From: Candidatus Hydrogenedentes bacterium CG07_land_8_20_14_0_80_42_17
GTDB taxonomy: Bacteria; UBA8481
NCBI GenBank assembly: GCA_002780065.1
Contig: PEWQ01000120.1
Coordinates: forward strand, 1 to 36,436
Reading direction: 5' to 3'
Length of the DNA stretch: 36,436 bases
How positions within the stretch are numbered: the stretch's first letter is position 1; each line of letters starts with the position of its first letter. Positions 9,556 to 19,306 of this stretch are shown here, piece after piece. The notes under the pieces were generated by a model, which saw only the letters and a program-made list of their open reading frames with translations, was not told the origin of the DNA and did no database searches. The position numbers were made by a program, and so were the translations under genes.

Positions 9556-9909
9556 TTAAAAAAACATTTTTATTCCTGTTAATATCAGCACTGTACCGAA
9601 AATTTTCTGAAGGTTAGCGTCTGGAATATCCTGAGCAAATACTGCTCCAAGCCACCCTCCGAGCGCAAATCCCAGGCACATAGCGCCTGCGGCGGGAAGA
9701 TTGACGAATCCATTTTTGTAGTAAGTCCACGCGGCGAATATTCCGATTGGAGGAACCATGAGCGCCAGAGTAGTTCCTTGAGCCTCATGCTGGGACATTT
9801 TGAAGAATGCGACGAGCGCCGGAACGAAAAATATTCCTCCGCCCAGCCCGATAAATCCGCTTAGGACTCCGACAGCGATACCAAGAAGCGCATAAAAAAA
9901 GTAAATCAT
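9556..9909 (-). CDS. TauE/SafE family membrane protein, half-size (117 aa)
   Basis: GVLSGFIGLGGGIFFVPALVAFFKMSQHEAQGTTLALMVPPIGIFA. Confidence 0.85.
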   Translation of the reverse strand: MIYFFYALLGIAVGVLSGFIGLGGGIFFVPALVAFFKMSQHEAQGTTLALMVPPIGIFAAWTYYKNGFVNLPAAGAMCLGFALGGWLGAVFAQDIPDANLQKIFGTVLILTGIKMFF

Positions 9910-10025
9910 TTTTTTCTCCTTACACGATATTCAAATAATCTCGTTTTCAATACTTGTAATCATTGATATTCTTTTGAAAATTTGAAATAGTTCAAGAGAA
10001 AGCTTCTCAGAGCAGGAGGCATTAC

Positions 10026-10613
10026 ATGAAGACAGCAAGACATTTGATTGTGATAATTGTCATGGCGCCGTTATTGATGGCAGCGGATTGTCAGAATCCT
10101 GAGGTGAGTTTGCCATCGAATATCAGAAAGATTGCGATTCCGACATTTGTCAATACGTCCGACAGAGAAGGAATCGAGTTAGACGTGACACAGCGGATTC
10201 TGAATCAGTTTATGGCTTCGAGCCAACTCGCTGTGACTCCGAGAGTTGAGGAAGCAGATGGAGTTTTGAGGGGCGAGATTTATCGATATCAGAGAGCTCC
10301 GGTTTCATGGGACCAGACGAATAGGATAGTCCAATACAAGATTAAAATTTTATGCAGAGTAGGTTTTTACGACAGAACTTCAGGCGAAGAAAAGTTAATC
10401 TGGCAAGTTGACGACATTGACGGAGTGACGGCATATTCTCTGCTGGCATCACCGCCCGAGACAGAAGAACTTGCAATATTTTCCGCGGCGGATGAGCTGG
10501 CTAGAGACATCATAAATTATCTTTACGAACAGAGACAATACACTCAGGACGATCTGCTTTTTTCAGAGTCGAACCCTGCGGCTGTCCAACCCGGCGAAGT
10601 GCAGAGAAGATAA
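10026..10613 (+). CDS. LptE-like (LPS assembly) lipoprotein
   Basis: Signal peptide; IRKIAIPTFVNTSDREGIELDVTQRILNQF...VEEADGVLRGEIYRYQRAPVSWD typical of the LptE-like family; directly upstream of holA. Confidence 0.7.
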   Translation: MKTARHLIVIIVMAPLLMAADCQNPEVSLPSNIRKIAIPTFVNTSDREGIELDVTQRILNQFMASSQLAVTPRVEEADGVLRGEIYRYQRAPVSWDQTNRIVQYKIKILCRVGFYDRTSGEEKLIWQVDDIDGVTAYSLLASPPETEELAIFSAADELARDIINYLYEQRQYTQDDLLFSESNPAAVQPGEVQRR

Positions 10614-10615
10614 AG

Positions 10616-11611
10616 TTGCGGCAAAATGAAGAGCCTCGCTTTCTGAGGAGGAACGAGGCCGAATCTGCATTTTTTGTAAAAAATTCGTCGAGAGCATTTT
10701 TTCTTGCAGGTTCCGATGCAGTTGCGATCAAAGAGCTGGAGCGCAGTTTGATAGAGAAGATTGCCGGGCTCGAATTGAACGATACTTTTCGCATCAAACT
10801 GGACGCGGATGAATGCGGAATTGAGGAGCTTAATAACTCGTTAATGTCTGTTCCTCTTTTTGGAGGGAATCAAGTTGTATCGGTTTCATCTGCCGAGTCT
10901 TTAACCAACGAAAAAAAATTTGAAGGACTGCTCGAAAAAATAAAGAAACTTGATGAGTCAGTGCTCTTAATTATGAAGACGCGCAAATCGGTTCCTGCTA
11001 GACAATTATTGAACAGCTCGTTAGTCAAGTATTGCGCAGAGAAGCGGGCGGCATTTTACGGATACGCGCCTAACAACGAAAGAGAGGCAGTTGCATGGGT
11101 GACGGATTATTGTAGGCGCAAAGGCTATCGAGTTACTGCCGACGCCGCGGCGAGATTAGTCACACTTGTAGGAATGGAGCCGGGAGAAATTGTTTCGGAG
11201 GTCGAAAAGATTGCTTTGAATTTCGACGGCAATTTAACGAAAGAGAATGTTGAGGAACTTCTTGTCGATCATCGTGAGCGCGCGGCCGATGAGTGGGCGG
11301 AAGCGATATTGCAGGGTGAGGCGCGCTCAGTGGCGCTTGCCGCGAAAGCGACTAATTCCGGTCGTGAAGGAATATTGGCGATCAGCATTTTGTTTTCGAA
11401 ATTAATGGAGCTGGAATCGGCTAAGAGTGGAGAACAGGTAGTGTATTTTCGAAGGGCGGCGGTGGAGCGCGCAATGAAGAGATGGAATTCGGAAAAGATT
11501 GGAAAGGCGCTCGAAATATTGCTGAAGCTTGACATCAATTTAAAGAGCAAGCCGCAGGACGGAGCGATTGCAAGAATAGAACTAGCGACATTGAAGCTGC
11601 TGGAGCTGTAA
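10616..11611 (+). CDS. holA: DNA polymerase III delta subunit (TTG start)
   Basis: FFLAGSDAVAIKELERSLIEKI...VPLFGGNQVVSVSSAESL...AAARLVTLVGMEPGEIVSEVEKIALN. Confidence 0.85.
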   Translation: MRQNEEPRFLRRNEAESAFFVKNSSRAFFLAGSDAVAIKELERSLIEKIAGLELNDTFRIKLDADECGIEELNNSLMSVPLFGGNQVVSVSSAESLTNEKKFEGLLEKIKKLDESVLLIMKTRKSVPARQLLNSSLVKYCAEKRAAFYGYAPNNEREAVAWVTDYCRRKGYRVTADAAARLVTLVGMEPGEIVSEVEKIALNFDGNLTKENVEELLVDHRERAADEWAEAILQGEARSVALAAKATNSGREGILAISILFSKLMELESAKSGEQVVYFRRAAVERAMKRWNSEKIGKALEILLKLDINLKSKPQDGAIARIELATLKLLEL

Positions 11612-11640
11612 AAAGAGGCTGGAGATTTCTTTAGCTCAAT

Positions 11641-11754
11641 GGATAAGCATGGGTCGCAAGCAGGCGAGGGCGTCCATTGACGCGGAGCGTCCATTGACGC
11701 GGAGCGCCCATTGACGCGGAGCGCCCATTGACGCGGAGCGCCTGTGCCTCCATG
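11641..11754 (-). repeat. REP-like composite repeat, locus C, containing 4 tandem 17-bp units
   Basis: CAGGCG (11661-11666) / CGCCTG (11739-11744) flank 4 x 17-bp GCG(T/C)CCATTGACGCGGA (11670-11737); minus-strand head catGGAGgcacaggcg. Confidence 0.75.
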
Positions 11755-11832
11755 ACGAGTTATAATATTTGAAAGTGCAAATTGGAAAGTGCAAATTGAA
11801 AATTTTATTTTTCCAATTTTCATTTTGCAATT
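11755..11832. repeat. AT-rich hairpin repeat, copy 1
   Basis: AAATTGGAAA (11779-11788) / TTTCCAATTT (11810-11819); nearly identical to 23872-23945. Confidence 0.8.
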
Positions 11833-11886
11833 ATTTTACCTCGTTCCGCAAGAGTACTTTCAACAAAATGATATTTTTTCTCATTC

Positions 11887-11926
11887 GGAGGCATGTGCGC
11901 CTCGCACATGCAGGATAAGCATGCGT
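11887..11926 (+). repeat. REP-like hairpin, locus D
   Basis: GGAG + GCATGTGCG (11891-11899) / CGCACATGC (11903-11911), loop CCT, tail AGGATAAGCATGCGTC. Confidence 0.75.
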
Positions 11927-11938
11927 CTCAAAGAGCTA

Positions 11939-12925
11939 CTATGCAAGCAGACTTCTTACAAAATTCGGTCCGTTGTACACAAGACCGGAATATACCTCTA
12001 TGAGGTCTGAACCGAGTTTTATTTTTTCGAGATAATCGTTTTTGTTCATGATTCCTCCGACTCCGATCAATGCTATTTTGTTTTCGGTTTTTTTCTTTAA
12101 TAATGACAACACGCGGTTCGAAACATTATAGAGCGGCGCTCCACTAATTCCTCCGCCTTCGGGAAGATCGTGATGCATGGTCGTGTTCGTTGCTACGATG
12201 CCGTTTAGCTCCATTTTTGAAGTAAGTTCGGCAATATTGAAAATTTCATTCTCATTGAGATCCGGAGCTATTTTTATCAACAACGGTTTTTGACCGAGTT
12301 TTATGTTTTCTTTTTGAAGTGAAGTTAATATTGGTTCGAGGAGACTCGGAGTCTGTAATTTGCGAAGGCCCGGCGTATTTGGCGAACTCACATTGACTAC
12401 AAAAAAATCGCCTGCGCTGTAAAGAATTCTGAATGACTCAAGATAATCCTTTTCGGCATCTTCGATGGAACAATTACGAGATTTTCCGATGTTTATTCCG
12501 ATTGGAAAATCGTGATGACAATTTTTCTTTTTCCATTTTGCGATTCTCTTAGCAATTATTTCTGCGCCATCGTTAGGAAATCCCATTGAGTTCACGAGAC
12601 CTTTTTCTTTTACAAGACGGAAGATACGAGGTTTTGGATTTCCTTCTTGAGGAAGAAGAGTCACGGTTCCTACCTCGCAGAATCCAAATCCGAGTTCATA
12701 CCAAGCTGAAAGCGCGACTGCATTTTTATCAAATCCGGCGGCAAGTCCTACAGGATTTCTGAATGTAAGGTTCCAGAGTGAAACGGGACAGGAAGGTGCA
12801 GTTGAAAAGAGAGAGAGAGATGATGGGACACTTGGCAGGGAAAGAATTTTTAGAGCGAGATCATGAACACGCTCTGCATCGAACTTAAATAAAATTTGTT
12901 TCAGCAGGGAATAGAATCTGTTCAT
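11939..12925 (-). CDS. pyrD: Dihydroorotate dehydrogenase (class 2-like)
   Basis: LWNLTFRNPVGLAAGFDKNAVAL...VVNVSSPNTPGLRKLQ...LLIKIAPDLNENEI...ALIGVGGI; start at internal ATG (MNRFYSLLKQ) immediately after the pyrC stop. Confidence 0.95.
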   Translation of the reverse strand: MNRFYSLLKQILFKFDAERVHDLALKILSLPSVPSSLSLFSTAPSCPVSLWNLTFRNPVGLAAGFDKNAVALSAWYELGFGFCEVGTVTLLPQEGNPKPRIFRLVKEKGLVNSMGFPNDGAEIIAKRIAKWKKKNCHHDFPIGINIGKSRNCSIEDAEKDYLESFRILYSAGDFFVVNVSSPNTPGLRKLQTPSLLEPILTSLQKENIKLGQKPLLIKIAPDLNENEIFNIAELTSKMELNGIVATNTTMHHDLPEGGGISGAPLYNVSNRVLSLLKKKTENKIALIGVGGIMNKNDYLEKIKLGSDLIEVYSGLVYNGPNFVRSLLA

Positions 12926-12926
12926 A

Positions 12927-14228
12927 TCACAAGCAGAGACTGAAGCATTTTCCCTCGATGAAAGTGAAGACTGGTTTTGCAGAATATTTTTTTCCGATAA
13001 AGCATGAATTCTTTGACAGACTCTTGAAGTTATCAGGTTCCACAAAAAAATCGGCTGATGGATCGACAACAGTGATATCCGCCTGAGCTCCGACTTTAAG
13101 TTTGCCGCCCGGCAGATTGAAGATTGTGCAAGGCGCAAGGCTTAACGCCTCAACCCATTTCAAAGGTGACAATATACCGGATTTGACAAGTATCGTGTAA
13201 GTCACTGGAACTGCAGTTTCGAGCCCGATTGTGCCGAAAGGCGCGGAATCGAAAGGAAGGTCTTTATCGATTTGAGTATGAGGAGCGTGATCGGTTGCTA
13301 TCGCGTCGATGGTGCCGTCCTTCAATCCTTCACAGAGAGCGGCTCGATCTTCTTCGGAACGCAGAGGCGGATTAATCTTGAATCGAGTATCGTAACCGAT
13401 CAGTTCGGAGTCGGTCAGAGCAAGGTGATGCGGAGTCACTTCCGCTGTCACGGAAATACCTTTTGATTTAGCTTCTCGTATCAGCTGCACTGCGTTTTTC
13501 GTAGAAACATGAGCAAAGTGCACTTTGGCGTGAGTAAGTTCGGCAAGAGCAATGTCGCGGGCAATGGCGATAGTTTCTGCGCAGGAAGGAATTCCGGCAA
13601 GCCCGAGAATTGCGCTGATCTTTCCTTCATTTATTTGGCCGCCTCGCGCAAGATTTTCATCTATCGAATGAAGTGAAATCGGAGCAGAAATGCCGTTAGT
13701 ATAAATGCCACGGGCATATTCCATGGCTCTCCTCATTATCAAAGCATCCATCACGGTTCTGCCGTCATCCGAAAAAGCAACTGCTCCTTCTTCAAAAAGC
13801 GATGCCATATTCGTGAGACTTTTTCCCTCCGATTTTTGTGTGATTGCCGCAATTGGATAGACCTTAGCAAATCCCGCACTCTTGGCACGCTCTATGATGT
13901 ATCTGACTGCTCCGACAGAATCGACTGCAGGGTCAGTGTTCGGCATACAGCAGACTGCAGTAAATCCTCCATACACGGCAGACAAAGCTCCGCTAGCGAT
14001 AGTTTCTCTGTCCTCCTGCCCGGGTTCCCTAAGGTGAACATGCATATCTACAAAACCGGGACAGACCCAAAGCCCTTCTGCATTAATTACTTTCGAGTCT
14101 TCGGCATTTAAACTTTTTCCTATTTCCGAAATCTTTCCGTCGATTACGGCTACGTCAAGAATTTCATCGAGATGTGAAGCCGGGTCCAAAACTCTTCCGC
14201 TTTTAATTACAATTTTTTCGTTCATCAT
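12927..14228 (-). CDS. pyrC: Dihydroorotase
   Basis: GFVDMHVHLREPGQEDRETI...CMPNTDPAVD...IATDHAPHT. Confidence 0.97.
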   Translation of the reverse strand: MMNEKIVIKSGRVLDPASHLDEILDVAVIDGKISEIGKSLNAEDSKVINAEGLWVCPGFVDMHVHLREPGQEDRETIASGALSAVYGGFTAVCCMPNTDPAVDSVGAVRYIIERAKSAGFAKVYPIAAITQKSEGKSLTNMASLFEEGAVAFSDDGRTVMDALIMRRAMEYARGIYTNGISAPISLHSIDENLARGGQINEGKISAILGLAGIPSCAETIAIARDIALAELTHAKVHFAHVSTKNAVQLIREAKSKGISVTAEVTPHHLALTDSELIGYDTRFKINPPLRSEEDRAALCEGLKDGTIDAIATDHAPHTQIDKDLPFDSAPFGTIGLETAVPVTYTILVKSGILSPLKWVEALSLAPCTIFNLPGGKLKVGAQADITVVDPSADFFVEPDNFKSLSKNSCFIGKKYSAKPVFTFIEGKCFSLCL

Positions 14229-14232
14229 GTCC

Positions 14233-15216
14233 TCACAATTTTCCTGCCAAGAGGTAAAGAATACTCATTCTGACCGCAACTCCGTTTGTAACCTGATCGA
14301 GTATCACAGAGCGCGGCCCGTCTGCAATTTCGGAATCGATCTCGACTCCGCGGTTGATCGGCCCGGGATGGAGCACAACGCAATGTTTTTTTGCCAGCGA
14401 TAATCTTTTTTTATTGAGTCCGTATCGATGAGAGTATTCGCGCAGAGACGGAAAGAAAGTGCTTTCCATGCGCTCCTGTTGGATTCTAAGAAGCATTACC
14501 GCATCAGCGGAAGGAAGAGCAGAGTCGAGATCATATTGAATCTCGACACCGGGCATTTCGAGTCCTTGAGGCACAAGAGTTGGAGGACCGACGAGCGTCA
14601 CTTTTGCTCCAAGCTTAGTGAGCCCCCAGATATCGGAGCGAGCCACACGCGAATGGAGAATATCTCCGACGATGAGAAGGTTCAAACCTTCAATGCTTCC
14701 GAATCGTTCTTTCAGAGTGAAAATATCGAGAAGTCCTTGCGAAGGATGCTCATGCGCTCCGTCGCCGGCATTGACGATTGCTGATCGAACTTTGTGTGAG
14801 AGCAGTTCAGGCACTCCGGAAGATTTATGCCGAACCACAATTATATCGCATGCCATTGCCTCGAGATTTCGCACGGTATCGATAATCGATTCGCCTTTTG
14901 TTGTGCTCGAGACGGAGACGGCGATGCTTACGACATCTGCCGAGAGCCTTTTCGCGGCAAGCTCAAAAGAGTTTCTGGTGCGCGTCGATGGCTCAAAGAA
15001 GAGCATGACAACTGTGCGGCCTTGCAGAGCCGGAACTTTTTTTACGCTCCGAGTTCCTTCTTTAGACGCGATGAAAACTTTTTTCATCTCACGCGCAGTT
15101 TCAAGAATGAGTTCGATCTCTTTGCACGTTAATTTTTCAAGAGCTATCAAGTGCCGCGAATTAAGCGCAGAACTTTGTATTGAAGAACTGTTGAAATTAT
15201 CAGATGTTTTGTTCAA
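14233..15216 (-). CDS. pyrB: Aspartate carbamoyltransferase catalytic subunit
   Basis: [19 protein letters not shown]...[19 protein letters not shown]...[13 protein letters not shown]. Confidence 0.97.
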   Translation of the reverse strand: MNKTSDNFNSSSIQSSALNSRHLIALEKLTCKEIELILETAREMKKVFIASKEGTRSVKKVPALQGRTVVMLFFEPSTRTRNSFELAAKRLSADVVSIAVSVSSTTKGESIIDTVRNLEAMACDIIVVRHKSSGVPELLSHKVRSAIVNAGDGAHEHPSQGLLDIFTLKERFGSIEGLNLLIVGDILHSRVARSDIWGLTKLGAKVTLVGPPTLVPQGLEMPGVEIQYDLDSALPSADAVMLLRIQQERMESTFFPSLREYSHRYGLNKKRLSLAKKHCVVLHPGPINRGVEIDSEIADGPRSVILDQVTNGVAVRMSILYLLAGKL

Positions 15217-15745
15217 TTATCTTCACCTCGTCTTTTCCATCAGTTTCATTGAATAGAACAGATACGTAGTCGAGAGGAGAAGTTTCGATCTTCATCCCGA
15301 AATAGTTTGCTTCTATCGGAAGTTCTCTATGACCTCTGTCGACGAGTACTGCGAGTTTAACGCATTTGGGTCTGCCGTAATCGGAGAGCGCATTCAGAGC
15401 GGCGCGCACGGTTCTGCCTGTAAAGAGGACGTCATCGACAAGAATAATCGTTTTGCCTTCAACTTTGAAATCTATCTCGCTCTCTTTTACAACCGGCCAA
15501 TCAAGCACTTGATTAAGATCGTCGCGGTATAATGTAATGTCGAGCCGCCCCATTGCAGGAGTTTTATTCGTTTGAGCTGAATAAATTTCAGAGAGGCGTT
15601 TCGCAAACGGAACTCCGCGAGTCTGAATTCCGACAAATGCGATATTCTCGTTCAAAAGCCTTTTCGAAATATCAGCTCCAATTTTGCCGATTGCTTTTTC
15701 CATGCCTATTTTATCCAGAAGAGTTACTTGCTTTTTAATATTCAT
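15200..15745 (-). CDS. pyrR: Bifunctional pyr operon regulator / uracil phosphoribosyltransferase
   Basis: [15 protein letters not shown]...[12 protein letters not shown]...[21 protein letters not shown]. Confidence 0.96.
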   Translation of the reverse strand: MNIKKQVTLLDKIGMEKAIGKIGADISKRLLNENIAFVGIQTRGVPFAKRLSEIYSAQTNKTPAMGRLDITLYRDDLNQVLDWPVVKESEIDFKVEGKTIILVDDVLFTGRTVRAALNALSDYGRPKCVKLAVLVDRGHRELPIEANYFGMKIETSPLDYVSVLFNETDGKDEVKIIEQNI

Positions 15746-17034
15746 CTTTTTCTCCTGCCGATATCTTTTCGATAATGCATTCCTTCGAATGTTATCATCG
15801 AAACACCATCATAAGCATTTTTTATGGCTTCTGAAAGAGTTTTACCTTTTCCTGAGACTGATAGAACTCTGCCGCCTGAAGCGACAATTCGATCTCCTTC
15901 GCGTTTCGCACCTGAAATAAAAACAAGCGGTTCGGCTCCGCAAATTTCTTTATTCCAATTTTCAATTTTGCAATTTTGTGTTAATCCTTTTATCTCGAAT
16001 CCGGTTTCGTAATTGCCGGGATATCCTTTCGATGCAAGCATTACGCATGCGCTTGCCACAGAAGATATTCCGAAGTGAACTGGCTCCAATCTGCCTTCTG
16101 CGGCGCACAAAAGCCCTTTTGAAAGATTGCCTGCTACTCTTGGAAGAATCGCCTGAGTTTCAGGATCTCCAAATCTCACGTTAAATTCTACCACGAAAGG
16201 TCTGCCGTCTTTAATCATCAACCCGACATAGATGACCCCGCGATAATCTATATTTTCTTTTTGAAGAGCTTCGGAAAGAGGAGCAAGTATTTCTTTTTTT
16301 ACTTTGGAAATGACTTCGTCCGTAACTGCATGAGCAGGGGAGACTGCGCCCATTCCACCTGTGTTTGGACCTTGGTCATTATCAAAGACTTGTTTGTGAT
16401 CTTCAGCGGAAGGAAGAATAACAAAATCCTTTCCGTCGAAGACAGCAAGTATTGACGCTTCAGTTCCTTCAAGAAATTTTTCAATGAGAACTTGCTTGCC
16501 TGATTCTCCAAAACTTTTTTTTATGAAGATAGTTGTAAGACTCGAAATAATTTCCTCGCGACTGCGAGCAATAGTCACGCCTTTTCCTGCGGCAAGACCG
16601 TCAACTTTGATTACTATTGGCGTCTCCGAATCATGTTTGAATTCCCGCGATTCTGCAATTGATACAGCTTCATCAAAACTTTTTGCAGTCGCCGCAGGTG
16701 CCGTCGGTATTCCGTATTTTAGCATGAGATTTTTTGCAAATACTTTACTGGCTTCGAGCATAGCACCTTTTTGACTCGGCCCGAATACGAGCAGTCCTTT
16801 TGCGCGCAGGCGGTCACCAAGTCCGTTTGCAAGCGGTGATTCAGGGCCGATTACAACGAGATTGGGTTTTAAAATCTCGGCGGCAATTTCAGGTGTTGCA
16901 TTTGTAATATTTTTACTCCAACGTTCAGTGCCGGCGTTGCCAGGAATCGTAAAGACTTCAGTGCCGTAATCAAGCGAGAGCCGCCATGCCAGAGCATCTT
17001 CACGTCCACCCTGCCCGACAACTAGAATCTTCAC
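15742..17034 (-). CDS. purD: Phosphoribosylamine-glycine ligase
   Basis: MKILVVGQGGREDALAWRL...GLAAGKGVTIA...VEFNVRFGDPETQ. Confidence 0.97.
   Translation of the reverse strand: MKILVVGQGGREDALAWRLSLDYGTEVFTIPGNAGTERWSKNITNATPEIAAEILKPNLVVIGPESPLANGLGDRLRAKGLLVFGPSQKGAMLEASKVFAKNLMLKYGIPTAPAATAKSFDEAVSIAESREFKHDSETPIVIKVDGLAAGKGVTIARSREEIISSLTTIFIKKSFGESGKQVLIEKFLEGTEASILAVFDGKDFVILPSAEDHKQVFDNDQGPNTGGMGAVSPAHAVTDEVISKVKKEILAPLSEALQKENIDYRGVIYVGLMIKDGRPFVVEFNVRFGDPETQAILPRVAGNLSKGLLCAAEGRLEPVHFGISSVASACVMLASKGYPGNYETGFEIKGLTQNCKIENWNKEICGAEPLVFISGAKREGDRIVASGGRVLSVSGKGKTLSEAIKNAYDGVSMITFEGMHYRKDIGRRKR
15951..15976. repeat. Half of the AT-rich repeat embedded in the purD coding sequence
   Basis: tattccaattttcaattttgcaatttt vs ttttccaattttcattttgcaattatttt at 11809-11835; encodes QNCKIENWNK. 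Confidence 0.6.
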
Positions 17035-18335
17035 CTAATCAAACCAATCCTTCGGTAAATTTCTTCAATACTTTTTTTTAGCCAATCAAAGTTGAAAAGG
17101 TTATTCAGCTCGCTTTCAGAAATAGGAAGTTTACCTTCGGGAAAAGTAATCTCATTCAACCGCTCCGAAAGTGTTCCACCCTCATTCAATACTTTCATCG
17201 ATGCAGTTTGTATCCACTCATAAGCAATTTTTCTTTCGACTCCGCGCCGCATCAGTTCAGTGAGGATGCGTGAAGAGAATACAAGTTCATTACTTTTTTC
17301 AAGGTTCTTGCTGATACGTTCAGGAAAGACAGAGAGCCCATTTATTATTTGCGTCATTTTTTGAAGCATGTAGTCTATGAGAATAAACGAATCAGCTAGA
17401 ATAATTCGTTCTGCGGAAGAATGAGAAATATCACGTTCGTGCCACAATATTTGATTTTCAAAACCTGCACCCGCGTTGTTGCGGACGATTCGAGCGAGCC
17501 CCGAAATTCTTTCACAAAGAATTGGATTTCGTTTGTGAGGCATCGCAGAAGAGCCTTTCTGCCCCTTTCCGAACGGTTCTGCTGTTTCTCCGACTTCACT
17601 GCGCTGGAGGTGTCTGAACTCAACCGCAATTTTGTCGAGCGTCCCCGCAAGAATTGCGAGTGCGGACAGAAGCTCAGCATGAAGATCGCGCTGGATGACC
17701 TGCGTTGCCGTTCCCGCGCGTTTCAGCCCGAGAAACGAAAGAGCTCTGGCCTCCAATTCAGGAGTTGTTTCCGAATAGGTTCCTACGGCTCCGGAAAGCT
17801 TTCCGACAAGTATTCTCGATTTTGCGGAAAGAAGTCGTTCGCGATTGCGATTCATCTCATCCCACCACACAGCGAACTTCAATCCGAATATTGTCGGCTC
17901 GGCATGCATGCCGTGAGTTCTTCCAATGCAGATCAAATCTTTGTGAAGCAATGCGCGGTCACGAAGAGCGGACAAAAGTTTTTCTAAATCATTCTCAAGA
18001 ATTGCAAAAGCTTTTTTGAGGGTCAGAGCTTGCGCTGTGTCCACAACATCGGTTGAGGTTAAGCCGAGATGAATATATCGAGAAGCCGGACCGACTTTTT
18101 CTGCGAGCGATTCGAGGAATGCTATCATATCATGATTGGTAGTCTTTTCGATTTCACGAATACGTTTTACATCTATCGAAGCTTTTTTCTGAATTATCGA
18201 AAGCTCATTGCGAGGAATCAAAACGGCCTCAGCTAGAGCTTTGCAATGAGCAATTTCGACTTCAAGCCAACATTCAAATACCGCATCTTCATGCCATAAT
18301 TCGCCCATCTCAGGCATTGTGTATCTATCAATCAT
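17031..18335 (-). CDS. purB: Adenylosuccinate lyase
   Basis: MIDRYTMPEMGELW...LTSTDVVDTAQAL...GSSAMPHKRNPI; ATG at 18335 gives a 4-nt overlap with purM (ORF opens at 18353). Confidence 0.97.
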   Translation of the reverse strand: MIDRYTMPEMGELWHEDAVFECWLEVEIAHCKALAEAVLIPRNELSIIQKKASIDVKRIREIEKTTNHDMIAFLESLAEKVGPASRYIHLGLTSTDVVDTAQALTLKKAFAILENDLEKLLSALRDRALLHKDLICIGRTHGMHAEPTIFGLKFAVWWDEMNRNRERLLSAKSRILVGKLSGAVGTYSETTPELEARALSFLGLKRAGTATQVIQRDLHAELLSALAILAGTLDKIAVEFRHLQRSEVGETAEPFGKGQKGSSAMPHKRNPILCERISGLARIVRNNAGAGFENQILWHERDISHSSAERIILADSFILIDYMLQKMTQIINGLSVFPERISKNLEKSNELVFSSRILTELMRRGVERKIAYEWIQTASMKVLNEGGTLSERLNEITFPEGKLPISESELNNLFNFDWLKKSIEEIYRRIGLIR

Positions 18336-19306
18336 TTTCTTCCTATACTCCATTCGATACCGTTTCCGGATTTAACTTTTCCGATAATTCTAACAATTTC
18401 ACCGTGCGATTCCAGAAGGCTTGCGGCTCTTTCAACCGAAGATTCAGGCAGAACAAGAATCATTCCTATTCCGAGATTAAAAGTTTTCCTCATCTCTGCT
18501 TCTTCGATCTCTCCGAACTCTTGAATGAGTCTGAAGATTTCAGGAACGCTCCATGAATAACTGTCAATCTCTGCGCAAAGCCCTTTGGGAATTGCCCTGC
18601 AGAGGTTGCCCTCGATTCCTCCGCCAGTGATGTGCGCGATCGAGTGAATTTCCGTTTCAGCAATAGCATGGAGAACTGATTGAACATAAATTCTTGTCGG
18701 CGCCGCCAATAGATTTTGAATTGAGTCGGTCATTTTATCCGCCATTGCGGCGCGCGCAAGCGAATAGCCGTTGGAATGCAGACCTGACGAGCCGAGCCCT
18801 AAAAGAATATCTCCTTCTCTGACTTTGTGCGCACCGAGCCGCATTTCATCATCGACAATGCCGACTGCGAATCCGGCAAGATCGTAATCGCCTTCAGTGT
18901 AAATGCCGGGCATCTCGGCGGTTTCTCCTCCGAGCAGGCGGCAGTTTGAAATTTTGCAACCCGCAACGATGCCTTTTATTATCCTCTCGATTTTATTCGG
19001 ATCAATTTTTCCGGCCGCAATATAATCGAGGAAAAAGAGCGGCTTTGCTCCGGAGCAGAGCACATCATTCACATTCATTGCAACAAGATCAATACCGATG
19101 GTATCGACCAAATCCGCATCGAGCGCAATGCGGATTTTGGTGCCTACACCGTCGGCTCCGGCAACAAGAAGCGGCTTTTTGCATCCGGAAAGTTCGAGCG
19201 GAAAAAATCCGCCGAAATCTCCGATCTCAGGGACAATCTTCTTTATTCGGCTTACGACTTCATCTCCGCGTTCGATGCTCACTCCGCTCTTTTCATACGT
19301 AAGCAT
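18332..19306 (-). CDS. purM: Phosphoribosylformylglycinamidine cyclo-ligase
   Basis: KPLLVAGADGVGTKIRIA...GIDLVAMNVNDVLCSGAKPLFFLDY...GLHSNGYSLAR...HITGGGIEGN. Confidence 0.97.
   Translation of the reverse strand: MLTYEKSGVSIERGDEVVSRIKKIVPEIGDFGGFFPLELSGCKKPLLVAGADGVGTKIRIALDADLVDTIGIDLVAMNVNDVLCSGAKPLFFLDYIAAGKIDPNKIERIIKGIVAGCKISNCRLLGGETAEMPGIYTEGDYDLAGFAVGIVDDEMRLGAHKVREGDILLGLGSSGLHSNGYSLARAAMADKMTDSIQNLLAAPTRIYVQSVLHAIAETEIHSIAHITGGGIEGNLCRAIPKGLCAEIDSYSWSVPEIFRLIQEFGEIEEAEMRKTFNLGIGMILVLPESSVERAASLLESHGEIVRIIGKVKSGNGIEWSIGRK

Noticed and set aside
11269-11823. ORFs 11269..11823, 11636..11830 and 23756..23938 on the minus strand
   Set aside because: Translations (RQWALRVNGRSASMDA, NENWKNKIFNLHFPIC) derive from the repeats; not supported as genes
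14618-15256. 212-aa plus-strand ORF opposite pyrB/pyrR
   Set aside because: Shadow ORF of strongly supported minus-strand genes; no motif
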